A stretch of 64,000 nt of DNA. Source: Streptacidiphilus albus JL83. GTDB lineage: Bacteria; Actinomycetota; Actinomycetes; Streptomycetales; Streptomycetaceae. Numbering within the stretch: position 1 is the stretch's first letter; the number at the start of each line of letters is the position of its first letter. Of the stretch, positions 16,919 through 25,348 are shown piece after piece. Where the stretch lies: positions 8,566,017 through 8,630,016 of the forward strand of contig NZ_JQML01000001.1 in NCBI RefSeq assembly GCF_000744705.1, written 5' to 3'. The notes under the pieces were generated by a model, which did not search any database, had not been told where the DNA came from, and was given only the letters and a program-made list of their open reading frames with translations. A program made the position numbers and the translations under genes.

Positions 16919-17785
16919 ATGTCAGCGCCCATCGTCCTGGTCACCGGGGGGACCGGCACGCTCGGTCGGCATGTCGTCGAGCGGCTGCACCGGGCCGGCT
17001 GCGAGGTGCGGGTGCTCAGCCGCAGTCGGCACGAGGACCGCGAGGGGGTCCGCCACGTCGTCGGCGACCTGGCCACGGGGGAGGGCCTGGTGCCGGCCCT
17101 CCAGCGGGTGACCTCGATCGTGCACTGCGCCAGCGGGCAGAAGGGCGACGCCGAGGCCACCCGCGCCCTGGTACGGGCGGCTCAGGCCCAGCCCGTGCCG
17201 CCGCACCTGGTCTACATCTCCATCGTCGGGATCGACCGGGTCCCGTTCGGCTACTACCGGTCGAAGCTGGCGGCGGAGCAGATCGTCGCCGAGTCCGGAC
17301 TGCCGTGGACCACGCTGCGGGCCACCCAGTTCCACGACCTGGTGCTGACGGCGGCGCGGGTACTGGCCAGGCCGCCGGTGGTGCTGGCGCCGGCGGGCGT
17401 GCTGGTGCAGCCGGTCGACGCCGACGAGGTGGCGGCCCGGCTGGTGGAACTCGTGCTCGGGGACCCGGCCGGTCGGGTGCCCGACCTGGGCGGTCCGGAG
17501 GTGGCCGACGCGGCCGCCCTGCTCCGCGCCTATCTGGTTGCGGTGGGCAGCCGCCGTCCGGTGCTGCCGGTGCGGCTGCCGGGCACCCGCGCGCTCCGGG
17601 GCGGCGGTCTCGTCCTCGACGGACGGCCGGAGGCTCCGGCCCCCGACCGTTCGGGCGCGGCGGCGGGTACCCGGTTGACCTGGGCGGAGTTCCTGGCCGA
17701 GCGGGTGGGCCGCCCCGCCGACCGTCCCGCCGACGCCGACCGGGCCGCCGACGCAGACCGTCCCGCCGACGCCGACCGGGCCTAG
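16919..17785 (+). CDS. NmrA-like NAD(P)-binding oxidoreductase
   Basis: A 288-residue atypical SDR. The Gly-rich loop VTGGTGTLGRHV opens the protein, the Arg in VRVLSRSRHED suggests NADP preference, and YISIVGIDRVPFGYYRSKLAAE holds the Tyr-x-x-x-Lys pair (YRSK). It resembles NmrA/quinone-reductase-like proteins that use NADPH to reduce quinones or act as redox sensors. The C-terminus ends in an unusual repeat of the Arg-Pro-Ala-Asp-Ala-Asp kind (about the last 22 residues), probably disordered. The ECF41-like motif upstream suggests stress control. Confidence 0.85.
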   Translation: MSAPIVLVTGGTGTLGRHVVERLHRAGCEVRVLSRSRHEDREGVRHVVGDLATGEGLVPALQRVTSIVHCASGQKGDAEATRALVRAAQAQPVPPHLVYISIVGIDRVPFGYYRSKLAAEQIVAESGLPWTTLRATQFHDLVLTAARVLARPPVVLAPAGVLVQPVDADEVAARLVELVLGDPAGRVPDLGGPEVADAAALLRAYLVAVGSRRPVLPVRLPGTRALRGGGLVLDGRPEAPAPDRSGAAAGTRLTWAEFLAERVGRPADRPADADRAADADRPADADRA

Positions 17786-17854
17786 CGGACGCCGGTCGGG
17801 CCCAGTGCACGCCGCCCGGGCCGGCTGCGCTGCGGCCCCGGGGCCGCCCTGCTG

Positions 17855-19009
17855 TCAGATGTCCTGTACCGCCCGGAACTCCGCGAACTGGGCGATCAGC
17901 CGCTGGTTGGCTTCGGGGCCGAAGCAGAGCTCCAGATTGGCGGCGGACTCGGCGGCCGAGCTCTCGCTGCGGGGGAAGAGGTCGCGCTCGTAGGCGGCGA
18001 GGGCGGCCTCGACGTCGCCGGGGTGGGCGGTGACGGCGGCGGCCAGTTCGGCGGCGTCGAGCATGGCGAGATTCGCGCCCTCACCGGCGAAGGGCGACAT
18101 CAGGTGGGCGGCGTCGCCGAGCAGGGTCACCCCCGGGACGCGTCCCCAGCGGTGCCCGATCGGCAGGGCATGGATCGGCCGGGCGACCAGCGGGCCGTCG
18201 GCGTCCGCGATCAGTGCCCGCAGCCGCTGGTCCCAGCCCTCGAACCGGGCCAGCACCGCCGCCTTGGCGGTGGCGGTGTCGGCGGTGTCCAGCCCGGCCG
18301 CCCACTCGGGGGGCGTCCGCAGCGCGGCGTAGCAGTGCACGCTGCCGTCGCCCTCGGCATGGGTGAGGAAACCCTTGTCCTCGGCGAGCGCGAACATCAT
18401 GCCGCCGCCGACCAGTTCGGCGGTCCCCGGGTGCCGCTCGGCCGCGTCCAGCAGGTCCGACTCGATGAAGGAGAGGCCGGTGTAGCCGGGGACGGCGGTG
18501 GAGACCAGCGGCCGGATCCGGGACCAGGCGCCGTCCGCGCCGACCAGCAGGTCGGTGGTGAAGGAACTGCCGTCGGCGAGCGCCACCTCGTGCCGGCCGT
18601 CGCCCAGGGAGCGCGCGCCGGTGACCCGGGAGCCCCAGTGGACGGTCCCCGCAGGCAGGGAGTCGAGCAGGATCCGGCGCAGGTCGTTGCGGTCGACCTC
18701 GGGCCGGTCCCCCTCCTCGCCCGCCTCGGGCTCCTCCTTCAGCAGGACGGTGCCGTCCCGGTCGACGATGCGCATGGCCTCGCCTCCGGCGTGGATGATC
18801 GCGCGGAACTCCTCGTACAGGCCAGCGGCGCGCAGGGCGACCTGGGCCGAGTCCTGGTGGAGGTCGAGCATGCCGCCCTGGTGCCGGGCGGTGGGGGAGG
18901 CGTCGAGTTCGAAGACGGCCGTCCCGACTCCGTTGCGGTGCAGCACGGAGGCGAGGGTGAGGCCGCCGAGGCCGCCGCCGATGACGGCGATGGGGTGGTG
19001 TTCGGACAT
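17855..19009 (-). CDS. FAD-dependent monooxygenase, TetX-like
   Basis: A 384-residue class A flavoprotein hydroxylase. It has the FAD-binding GGGLGGLTLASVL near the N-terminus, the NADPH/FAD motif LLVGADGAWSRIRPLV with its DG pair, and the second FAD motif VTLLGDAAHLMSPFAGEGANLAMLDA. The motif EVDRNDLRRIL and overall length match tetracycline-degrading TetX and related aromatic hydroxylases, but resistance activity cannot be inferred from this similarity. The palindromic operator immediately upstream suggests induction by a substrate via an unlinked TetR-type repressor. It is divergent from the methyltransferase at 19126. Confidence 0.88.
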   Translation of the reverse strand: MSEHHPIAVIGGGLGGLTLASVLHRNGVGTAVFELDASPTARHQGGMLDLHQDSAQVALRAAGLYEEFRAIIHAGGEAMRIVDRDGTVLLKEEPEAGEEGDRPEVDRNDLRRILLDSLPAGTVHWGSRVTGARSLGDGRHEVALADGSSFTTDLLVGADGAWSRIRPLVSTAVPGYTGLSFIESDLLDAAERHPGTAELVGGGMMFALAEDKGFLTHAEGDGSVHCYAALRTPPEWAAGLDTADTATAKAAVLARFEGWDQRLRALIADADGPLVARPIHALPIGHRWGRVPGVTLLGDAAHLMSPFAGEGANLAMLDAAELAAAVTAHPGDVEAALAAYERDLFPRSESSAAESAANLELCFGPEANQRLIAQFAEFRAVQDI

Positions 19010-19050
19010 GGTCGGTGCTCCTTGGTCCGGAGGTGCGGGGCGATGGATCC

Positions 19051-19098
19051 ATTGTAGCGAACATGTTCGTAAGGACGGTGTTCGTCAGGAACGTGTTC
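19051..19098. promoter_or_regulatory. Promoter and operator of TetX-like gene
   Basis: Reading leftward, TACAAT (19056-19051) is a strong -10 box. CGAACATGTTCG (19058-19069) is a perfect 12-bp palindrome placed in the -10/-35 spacer, and a second GAACGTGTTC lies at 19089-19098. Such sites are typical TetR-family operators. The repressor gene is not next to it. Confidence 0.6.
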
Positions 19099-19125
19099 GA
19101 CGCGCGTCGGTTAGCCTCCTGTCGC

Positions 19126-19785
19126 ATGACCGAGCCTGCCTACCTGAGCACCACCCGCGCGGCCTACGACACCGTCGCCGCCGACTACGCCGACCTGCTC
19201 CGGGAACAGCTGGCCGGCGCACCGCTGGACCGGGCGATGCTCGGCTCCTTCGCGGAACTCGTCCAGGCCGGGGACGCCGGGGCGACGGTCGCCGATCTAG
19301 GCTGCGGGCCAGGCCGGGTGACGGCGCATCTGGACTCGCTCGGGCTGTCGGCCTTCGGCGTCGACCTCTCGCCGGGCATGGTCGAGGTGGCCCGGCGCAC
19401 CTATCCGGGCCTCCGCTTCGACGTCGGCGCCCTGGCCGCGCTGGACCTGGCGGACGCCGGGCTCGGCGGGATCGTCGCCTGGTACTCGATCATCCACACC
19501 CCGCCGGAGCTGCTGCCGGAGGTCTTCGCGGAGTTCGACCGGGTGCTGGCACCGGGCGGCCACCTGCTGCTGGCCTTCCAGGCCGGTGACGAGATCCGGC
19601 ACATCGAGGAGGCCTACGGCCACACCGTCTCCTACGACGCCTACCGGCTGCGCCCCGAGCACATCGCCGAACTGCTCGGCCGGGCCGGGTTCACCATGCT
19701 GGCCCGACTGGTCCGGGAGCCGCTGGGGCACGAGCGCAACCAGCAGGCCTACTTCCTGCTGCGCAAGCCGGCCGCAGCGGAGTGA
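19126..19785 (+). CDS. Class I SAM-dependent methyltransferase
   Basis: A 219-residue methyltransferase. Motif I is VADLGCGPGRVTAHL, motif II region GVDLSPGMVEVARR, with VAWYSIIHTPPELLPEVFAEFDRVLAPGGHLLLAF as motifs post-I to III. ATG at 19126 begins MTEPAYLSTTRAAYDTVA, the usual N-terminal helix of this family; the longer in-frame extension lies over the operator. It is divergent from the TetX-like gene. Substrate unknown (small molecule is more likely than protein or RNA). Confidence 0.88.
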   Translation: MTEPAYLSTTRAAYDTVAADYADLLREQLAGAPLDRAMLGSFAELVQAGDAGATVADLGCGPGRVTAHLDSLGLSAFGVDLSPGMVEVARRTYPGLRFDVGALAALDLADAGLGGIVAWYSIIHTPPELLPEVFAEFDRVLAPGGHLLLAFQAGDEIRHIEEAYGHTVSYDAYRLRPEHIAELLGRAGFTMLARLVREPLGHERNQQAYFLLRKPAAAE

Positions 19786-19867
19786 TCACCGTCACTGTGC
19801 TCGACGGGGTCCGCCGGGACTAGGGTGCAGGTGACCGTCGAGTTGCCTGGGCAAGGGATCGTGGACC

Positions 19868-20932
19868 GTGTCTGACCTGGTGGAAGCCGTTCCGTCGGCA
19901 CCGGGGACCGGAGTACCGGTCCAGGTCCGGCCCGGCCTGTGGGCGGTGTCGCTGCCGCTGCCCGGCCCGCCGCACCGGGTGACGGTCTACGTGCTGGAGA
20001 CGGAAGCCGGGCCCTACCTGGTCGACGCCGGCTGGGACACCGACCAGGCCTGGCAGGCCCTGGGCGAGGGGCTGGCCGGCCTCGGCACCCGGGTCGAGGA
20101 GATCCAGGGCGTGCTGGTCACCCACGCCCACCTCGACCACTACGGCCTGGCGCCGAGGATCCGCGAGGCCTCGGGGGCCTGGGTCGCCCTGCACCCGCTG
20201 GACGCCGAGGAACTACCCGGCTACCGGGTCGATCCGGCCGAGCGGCTGGTCGAACTGCTGCGCGGCGCGGGCGCTCCGGACTCGGCGATCGAGTCGGCCG
20301 CCGCCGAGCTGGGTCGCGCGAGCGGCCATCGGCTGGCCGGACCGGACGTGCTGCTGGGGGACGGCCGCCGCCCCGACGTCCCCGGCTGGGACCTGACCAC
20401 CGTCTGGACTCCCGGGCACACGCCCGGCCACCTCTGCTTCTGGGAGCCCCGGCACCGGCTGCTGCTGGCCGGGGACCATGCACTGCCGCGCACCGCCGTG
20501 ATCATGCACGAGCCGCGCGGCCCGCAGGACGACCCGCTCGGGGACTACCTGGGCTCGCTCGACCGGCTGGAGCAGCTCCGGCCGGACGAGGTGCTGCCCG
20601 CCCACGAGCACCGGTACACCGACCTGTCCGGCAGGCTGGACCGGCTGCGCGGCTACCACGCCGACCGGCTGGCGGCCACGGTCGCGCTGCTCGGCGAGGG
20701 CCCGGCCACGGCCTGGGAGCTCGCCGGGCGCCAGCGGGCCCGGGGCAATCTGGACGGGCTGCGCGGCTACCCGCTGCATGCCACGGTCACCCGCACCCTG
20801 GCCCAACTCGCGCACCTGCGGACGCGGGGCCTGGCCGAGGAGCGGCCGGGCCCGCCGCCGCACTGGGCCCTCACCGCTGCGGCCCGGATCCGGCCGCAGC
20901 CGGGCGAGCGCTGCCCGGCCGTGGGCGGCTGA
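19868..20932 (+). CDS. MBL-fold metallo-hydrolase
   Basis: A 354-residue metallo-beta-lactamase-fold enzyme. The zinc motif VTHAHLDHYG, then WTPGHTPGHLCF and LLAGDHALP, and VLPAHEHRY give the standard five-motif set. The C-terminal third (TAWELAGRQ... LAQLAHLRTRGLAEE) is a winged-helix-like tail, as in LACTB2/RNase-like and glyoxalase-II-like hydrolases that act on thioesters. It starts at GTG 19868. No operon partner is evident; it lies 82 bases behind the methyltransferase gene on the same strand and may be co-transcribed. Confidence 0.87.
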   Translation: MSDLVEAVPSAPGTGVPVQVRPGLWAVSLPLPGPPHRVTVYVLETEAGPYLVDAGWDTDQAWQALGEGLAGLGTRVEEIQGVLVTHAHLDHYGLAPRIREASGAWVALHPLDAEELPGYRVDPAERLVELLRGAGAPDSAIESAAAELGRASGHRLAGPDVLLGDGRRPDVPGWDLTTVWTPGHTPGHLCFWEPRHRLLLAGDHALPRTAVIMHEPRGPQDDPLGDYLGSLDRLEQLRPDEVLPAHEHRYTDLSGRLDRLRGYHADRLAATVALLGEGPATAWELAGRQRARGNLDGLRGYPLHATVTRTLAQLAHLRTRGLAEERPGPPPHWALTAAARIRPQPGERCPAVGG

Positions 20933-21113
20933 GCTCCCGGCGGCGGCGCTCCGGACCGATCTTCGGTGATCGCCCGGAGAGTTCCCCGTCCCCCTGGATT
21001 GCGGCCCCCCGCTGCCCTATCGTTCATGGTGATCCCCAGTCAGCTGCAGTGCGGAGCAGCCTGGTTGACGAAACGGCGCCGGGCAGCGCCTCCATTGGAC
21101 GGAGCAGGACGAC

Positions 21114-22463
21114 GTGGGTGCCTGGCCGCAGTTGCGCGAAACCCGGACGGTCGGATCGGAGCGGGCGCCGGGAACGGTGATCCGCTGCGGGGTGGTGGAC
21201 ACGATGCTGGCCGACCTGGCGGTGTCGGTCGTCTACTTCTTCGAGAAGGCGCCGCACCAGGAGGTGCTGGCGCTGGGACTGGCCCGGGCACTGGAGCACG
21301 TGCCGGTCTTCGCCGGACGGCTGCGCACCGTCGAGGACCGGCTGGAGATCGTCTGTGACGGCTCCGGGGTCCCGGTGAGCAGCTACGACGTCGACGAGAC
21401 CCTGGCCGAGGCGATGGCCAGGGTCACCCTGCCCGGGGCCGACCTGGTCGACCACATCGACGCCACCCGGGCCCGGACCGGCGACCTGCCGCTGCTGACC
21501 GTGCGGATCAGCCGGCTCGCCGACGGCGGGATGGCCCTGGGCTGCTGCTGGCACCATGCGGTCGGCGACATCCAGAGCTTCATGCTGCTGATGCGGACCT
21601 GGTCCGCCGTGGTGGACGGCAGGCCGCTGCCGGAGGTCCTGCTGGTCGAGGACCAGGACGCCAACCTCGACCGGGTGCTGCCCGCCGAGGACTCCGGCCG
21701 TCCCGGCTTCCGCCTGGTCGACGCCGAGGAGGCGGCCTTCCTGGCCCGGGAGGTGGAGGTCTCCGGGCGGGCCAACCGCACCGTCCAGGTGTACTTCGGG
21801 GACGAGGAGATCCGCCGGATGAAGGAGGACTTCATCGGCGAGGCCGGCCGGAAGCTGTCCACCGGCGATGTGCTCGGCGCACACGTGGTGAGCTGCGTCC
21901 GGCGGTTGGACGGCGACGAGGAGACCCGGTGGCTGACCCTGCCGGTCAATGTCCGGCGTCCGCTGGACCTGCCGCCGGGCACGATCGGCAACCTGCTCAG
22001 TGAGATCCACCTGCCGGTCCCGGGCGGCAGCGCGCCCTACCGGCTGGCGGTCGACATCCGCGAGGCCATCGAGGACTTCACCGGCACACATCTGAACCTC
22101 CGGGCCAACACGGACTTCCTGCGGGGCATCGGGCGGGCGCGGCTCGCCGAGTGCGTTCCGCTGGGGTTCGACCCCGCGCAGCGCCGGTTCACGGTCTCCA
22201 GTTGGAGCCGGTTCGGCGCCTACGAGATCAGCTTCCAGGGCCGGCAGCCGGTCTTCTTCAGCCCCGCCGCCAACCTCCAGCTCCCCTGGGTCTCCTGGCT
22301 GGTGGAAGGCGTGGCGAACACCGGAGCGCTGTGGACCGCGGTCCTGCCGGCCCGCCTCGCCGCCAAGCTGCGCGGCCAGGAGGGACGGGCGCTGCTGCAC
22401 CGCTTCCGCGCGCCGGAGGACGTCCTGCCCGCCCTGGCCTCGGCCCAGCGGAAGCTGCTCTGA
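21114..22463 (+). CDS. BAHD-like acyltransferase
   Basis: A 449-residue acyltransferase resembling the plant/fungal BAHD family (transferase family PF02458). His148-Ala-Val-Gly-Asp152 forms the catalytic HxxxD motif in CWHHAVGD, and the second structural motif (DFGWG in plants) may correspond to SRFGAYEISFQGRQPVFF near the C-terminus. Such enzymes move an acyl group from CoA or a carrier protein to an alcohol or amine. GTG at 21114 follows GGAGCAGGAC. It converges with the leftward biosynthetic run and marks the probable left edge of the cluster, where it could acylate the final product. Confidence 0.75.
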   Translation: MGAWPQLRETRTVGSERAPGTVIRCGVVDTMLADLAVSVVYFFEKAPHQEVLALGLARALEHVPVFAGRLRTVEDRLEIVCDGSGVPVSSYDVDETLAEAMARVTLPGADLVDHIDATRARTGDLPLLTVRISRLADGGMALGCCWHHAVGDIQSFMLLMRTWSAVVDGRPLPEVLLVEDQDANLDRVLPAEDSGRPGFRLVDAEEAAFLAREVEVSGRANRTVQVYFGDEEIRRMKEDFIGEAGRKLSTGDVLGAHVVSCVRRLDGDEETRWLTLPVNVRRPLDLPPGTIGNLLSEIHLPVPGGSAPYRLAVDIREAIEDFTGTHLNLRANTDFLRGIGRARLAECVPLGFDPAQRRFTVSSWSRFGAYEISFQGRQPVFFSPAANLQLPWVSWLVEGVANTGALWTAVLPARLAAKLRGQEGRALLHRFRAPEDVLPALASAQRKLL

Positions 22464-22487
22464 GCCGCAACCCGGGGAACGCCGGAA

Positions 22488-22525
22488 GCGGCGGGGTGCG
22501 GGCCCTGGGGCCCGCACCCCGCCGC
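22488..22525. terminator. Strong bidirectional hairpin terminator
   Basis: A perfect 18-bp inverted repeat (arms 22488-22505 and 22508-22525) lies between the convergent BAHD-like and DUF3050 genes. Confidence 0.8.
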
Positions 22526-22545
22526 GGCGTCGGCGGCCGCGCGGG

Positions 22546-23337
22546 TCAGCCGGGGAAGGACGCCTCGATCGCCGTCCACAGGTCCACCCGCGCGCGCAGC
22601 GCCGTCCGGACCGTGTCCGCGCAGGCCTCCCACTTGGACTGGTCATCGCCGCAGAGGTCGATCAGCATCTGCATCGCCATCGGTGTGTGCTGCTCGCCGT
22701 CCACCTCGATGTGGCGGGCCAGGTAGTCCTTGAAGACCGTCAGCACGCCCTCCGCGTCGTCGATCCGGATGACCTGCGCGAACATGTCGGGTATCAGGTC
22801 CTCCCGGCCGAAGGCGAAGGCCGCCGCGCGGCAGTGCACCGGGGCGTTCTGGATGATCTCCCAGGTGGTCGAGGTGAAGTCGACGGCGGCCTGCGGCACC
22901 TCGGCCGACTTCAGCGCCTCCGGCACGTCGGTGCCCCGGCGGAGCTCCTCCAGGAAGCCGGTGACCGGTCCGGCGTCCGCGCCGGCCAGCCGCATGCCCT
23001 CGACATAGAGCTCGAAGTGGCTGGTGTAGCCGTCGCCGAGCTCGTCGCTCTCCTCCACCAGCACGATGTCGTTGATCAGTCGGCGGCTGGCGGTCGGGCC
23101 GGCCGGGACCCAGGGCACCTCGACGCAGGTCAGCTCGCGCTGGAGGCTCTTCAGCAGCGACATGAAGTCCCAGACGGCGAAGACATGGCGGTCGAGGAAG
23201 GCACGGACATTGGGCAGGCTGTTCAGCCCGGAGTAGACGGAGTGGTCGACGACCTCGCGGCGCAGCGGCTCGATCGCCTGCTGGAGGTAGGTGAGGCCGG
23301 GGTGCGAACGGTCCCAGTGGTAACGGTTCTCGGGCAT
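22546..23337 (-). CDS. DUF3050 protein, heme-oxygenase-like fold
   Basis: A 263-residue all-alpha protein of the DUF3050 family. Possible metal ligands are the His and Glu in SHFELYVEG and the His, Glu and His in ARHIEVDGEQHTPM; this arrangement is that of iron-containing oxygenases with a heme-oxygenase-like fold (HDO type), several of which cleave or desaturate natural-product intermediates. The N-terminal HPGLTYLQQAIEPLRREVVDHSVY is the usual family start. It is the last gene of the leftward biosynthetic run, 53 bases behind the E1 beta gene. An oxidative tailoring role is inferred. Confidence 0.8.
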   Translation of the reverse strand: MPENRYHWDRSHPGLTYLQQAIEPLRREVVDHSVYSGLNSLPNVRAFLDRHVFAVWDFMSLLKSLQRELTCVEVPWVPAGPTASRRLINDIVLVEESDELGDGYTSHFELYVEGMRLAGADAGPVTGFLEELRRGTDVPEALKSAEVPQAAVDFTSTTWEIIQNAPVHCRAAAFAFGREDLIPDMFAQVIRIDDAEGVLTVFKDYLARHIEVDGEQHTPMAMQMLIDLCGDDQSKWEACADTVRTALRARVDLWTAIEASFPG

Positions 23338-23390
23338 GCGGGGGCTCCCTCTCGGGTCGGGTGGTGCGGGCGGGGTCGGGGTCGTGGGGT

Positions 23391-24359
23391 TCAGGGCTGT
23401 TTCAGCACGGCGTGCAGGGCACGCCGCAGCTGGTCGCGTCCGGGTTGGAGGGCGCGGTCCAGCTGCGGGGCGAAGGGCAGGACCGCTCCGTCCGGACGGG
23501 TGATCCGGCGGGGCGGGGCGATCAGCCGCATCTCCTCGGCGGCGGTGGCGACGATCTCGGCGCCGATGCCGCAGCTGCGGTTGGAGTCGTCGATGACGAC
23601 CAGCCGACCGGTCCGCTCCAGCGAGGCGGCGAGCGCGGTCCAGTCGAAGGGATGGAGGGTCCGGGGGTCGAAGACCTCGACCGAGACCTCGCCGGCCAGC
23701 TCCGCCGCGACCGCCAGGGCGTCCTGGACCAGGTGGCCGACGGCGACCACGGTGACGTCGGTGCCGCTGCGGTGGATCCGGGCCCGCCCCAGCGGGACCG
23801 GCGCCAGCTCCCGGCCCACGTCCTCGCGCAGGCCGAGCGCGGCGGCCGGGGCGAAGACCACGGTCGGGTCGGGGTCCCGGATCGCCGACAGCAGCAGGCC
23901 GTAGGCGTCCGAGGGAGTGGCCGGTACCACGGTCTTCACCCCGGCGTGGGCGAAGAGGCTGTACGGATGGTCGGAGTGCTGGCCGGCCCAGCCGTCCCGG
24001 GAGCCGGAGCCCGGCACCAGGCAGGTGAGCGGCACGCCCGCCGCACCGCCGGTCATCAGCGAGAACTTGTGCGCCTGGTTGACCAGTTGCTCGAAGACCA
24101 GGAACAGCAGCGAGGGGATCTGGAACTCGACCACCGGACGGCGGCCGGCCAGGGCCGCGCCGACGGCCATCCCGGTGAAGCCCTGCTCGGAGAGCGGGGC
24201 GTCCACCACCCGGCCGGGGCCGAACCGCTGCTGGAGCCCGAGGGTCGGCCCGGCCAGCCCGGCGCCGACGTCCTCGCCCAGTACGAAGACCGCCGGGTCC
24301 TCGGTCAGCGCGTCGGCCAGGGCCCGGTTGAGGGCCTTGGTGTAGGAGAGCAGGCTCAC
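23391..24359 (-). CDS. 2-oxoacid dehydrogenase E1 beta subunit
   Basis: A 322-residue protein matching the beta subunit of pyruvate/branched-chain 2-oxoacid dehydrogenase E1: SYTKALNRALADAL, VFVLGEDVG, VVDAPLSEQGFTGMAVGAALAGRRPVVE and the C-terminal transketolase domain EVFDPRTLHPFDW. The catalytic-type His is in GQHSDHPYS. It starts with GTG at 24359, four bases overlapping the alpha gene (GTGA), so the two subunits are co-translated. No E2 or E3 gene is near, which argues for a specialised thiamine-diphosphate step rather than a complete dehydrogenase complex. Confidence 0.9.
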   Translation of the reverse strand: MSLLSYTKALNRALADALTEDPAVFVLGEDVGAGLAGPTLGLQQRFGPGRVVDAPLSEQGFTGMAVGAALAGRRPVVEFQIPSLLFLVFEQLVNQAHKFSLMTGGAAGVPLTCLVPGSGSRDGWAGQHSDHPYSLFAHAGVKTVVPATPSDAYGLLLSAIRDPDPTVVFAPAAALGLREDVGRELAPVPLGRARIHRSGTDVTVVAVGHLVQDALAVAAELAGEVSVEVFDPRTLHPFDWTALAASLERTGRLVVIDDSNRSCGIGAEIVATAAEEMRLIAPPRRITRPDGAVLPFAPQLDRALQPGRDQLRRALHAVLKQP

Positions 24360-25348
24360 CGGGTCGCCCCCGCTCGCGGGCACAGTCCGTCGGCGTAGAG
24401 GTGGTCGAGCGCCCCGGCCGGATCGGGGTGCGGATCGGCCAGGGCCCGGCGCTCGGCCTCGGTCAGCTCCGCCTCCACCGCCGCGTCGATCCGCTCGCGC
24501 TGCCCCTGGTCGAGCAGCGCCGCTGCGCGCGGCAGCGGGTCCCGGCCGCGCCAGTCCTCGACCTCCTCGGCGGTGCGGTAGTTCAGGCGCATGCGGCGCT
24601 CCATGGTGTGGTGTCCCTCGAAGCGGTAGGTCCGGCACTCCAGGAAGGCGGGGCCGCCGCCCGTGCGGGCCCGGTCCACCGCCCGGACGGCGGCCTGCCG
24701 GACGGCCTCGGTGTCCATGCCGTCGACCGCCGTGCCCGGGATGCCGAAGGCCGCCGCCCGGCCCAGGGCGCTGCCGGCCACCGCGACCGTGCTCGGCAGG
24801 GTGGTCGCATAGCCGTTGTTCTCGCAGACGAAGACGGTCGGCAGCTGCCACATCGCCGCGAGGTTGAGGGACTCCAGCAGCACCCCCTGGTTGAGCGCCC
24901 CGTCGCCGAAGAACGACACCACCACTCGCTCCTCGCCCGCCGCCCGGGCGGCCCAGGCCGCGCCGACGGCGATCGGTGCGCCCGCGCCGACGATGCCGTT
25001 GGCGCCGAGGATGCCGAGCGAGAGGTCGGCGGCGTGCATCGAGCCGCCCCGGCCGCGGTTCAGTCCGGTCTCCCGGCCCAGGAGTTCGGCCAGCATCCGG
25101 TACGGGTCGGCGCCCTTGGCGAGGACGTGGCCGTGGCCCCGGTGGGTGCTGGTGATCCGGTCCTGCGGCAGCAGCGCGGAGCAGACGCCGACGGCGACGG
25201 CCTCCTGACCGATGTACGGATGGATGCCGCCGACGATCGCCCCGGACCTGACCAGCGCCAGCGCCCGCTCCTCGAAGGAGCGGATCAGCCGGAGCATCCG
25301 ATAGCGGTCGGCCGGGGTCTCCAGGTCGGCGGTGTGACGGAGGGTCAC
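24356..25348 (-). CDS. 2-oxoacid dehydrogenase E1 alpha subunit
   Basis: A 330-residue thiamine diphosphate-binding subunit. The ThDP/Mg motif is GDG (residues 148-150) to NN (177-178), in FFGDGALNQG and VCENNGY. Other family features are YIGQEAVAVGV, HRGHGHVLAKGAD and GRGGSMHAAD. It starts at GTG 25348 overlapping the stop of the preceding dioxygenase gene. With the beta subunit it would decarboxylate a 2-oxo acid and pass the acyl group to CoA or a carrier protein. Comparable E1 pairs without E2/E3 occur in phenylglycine (PglB/PglC) and glycolyl-ACP pathways; which applies here is not known. Confidence 0.9.
   Translation of the reverse strand: MTLRHTADLETPADRYRMLRLIRSFEERALALVRSGAIVGGIHPYIGQEAVAVGVCSALLPQDRITSTHRGHGHVLAKGADPYRMLAELLGRETGLNRGRGGSMHAADLSLGILGANGIVGAGAPIAVGAAWAARAAGEERVVVSFFGDGALNQGVLLESLNLAAMWQLPTVFVCENNGYATTLPSTVAVAGSALGRAAAFGIPGTAVDGMDTEAVRQAAVRAVDRARTGGGPAFLECRTYRFEGHHTMERRMRLNYRTAEEVEDWRGRDPLPRAAALLDQGQRERIDAAVEAELTEAERRALADPHPDPAGALDHLYADGLCPRAGATR

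Noticed and set aside
17855..19009. Calling the flavin monooxygenase a tetracycline resistance gene
   Set aside because: TetX-like similarity is shared by many hydroxylases; no resistance-specific residue pattern can be confirmed by eye.
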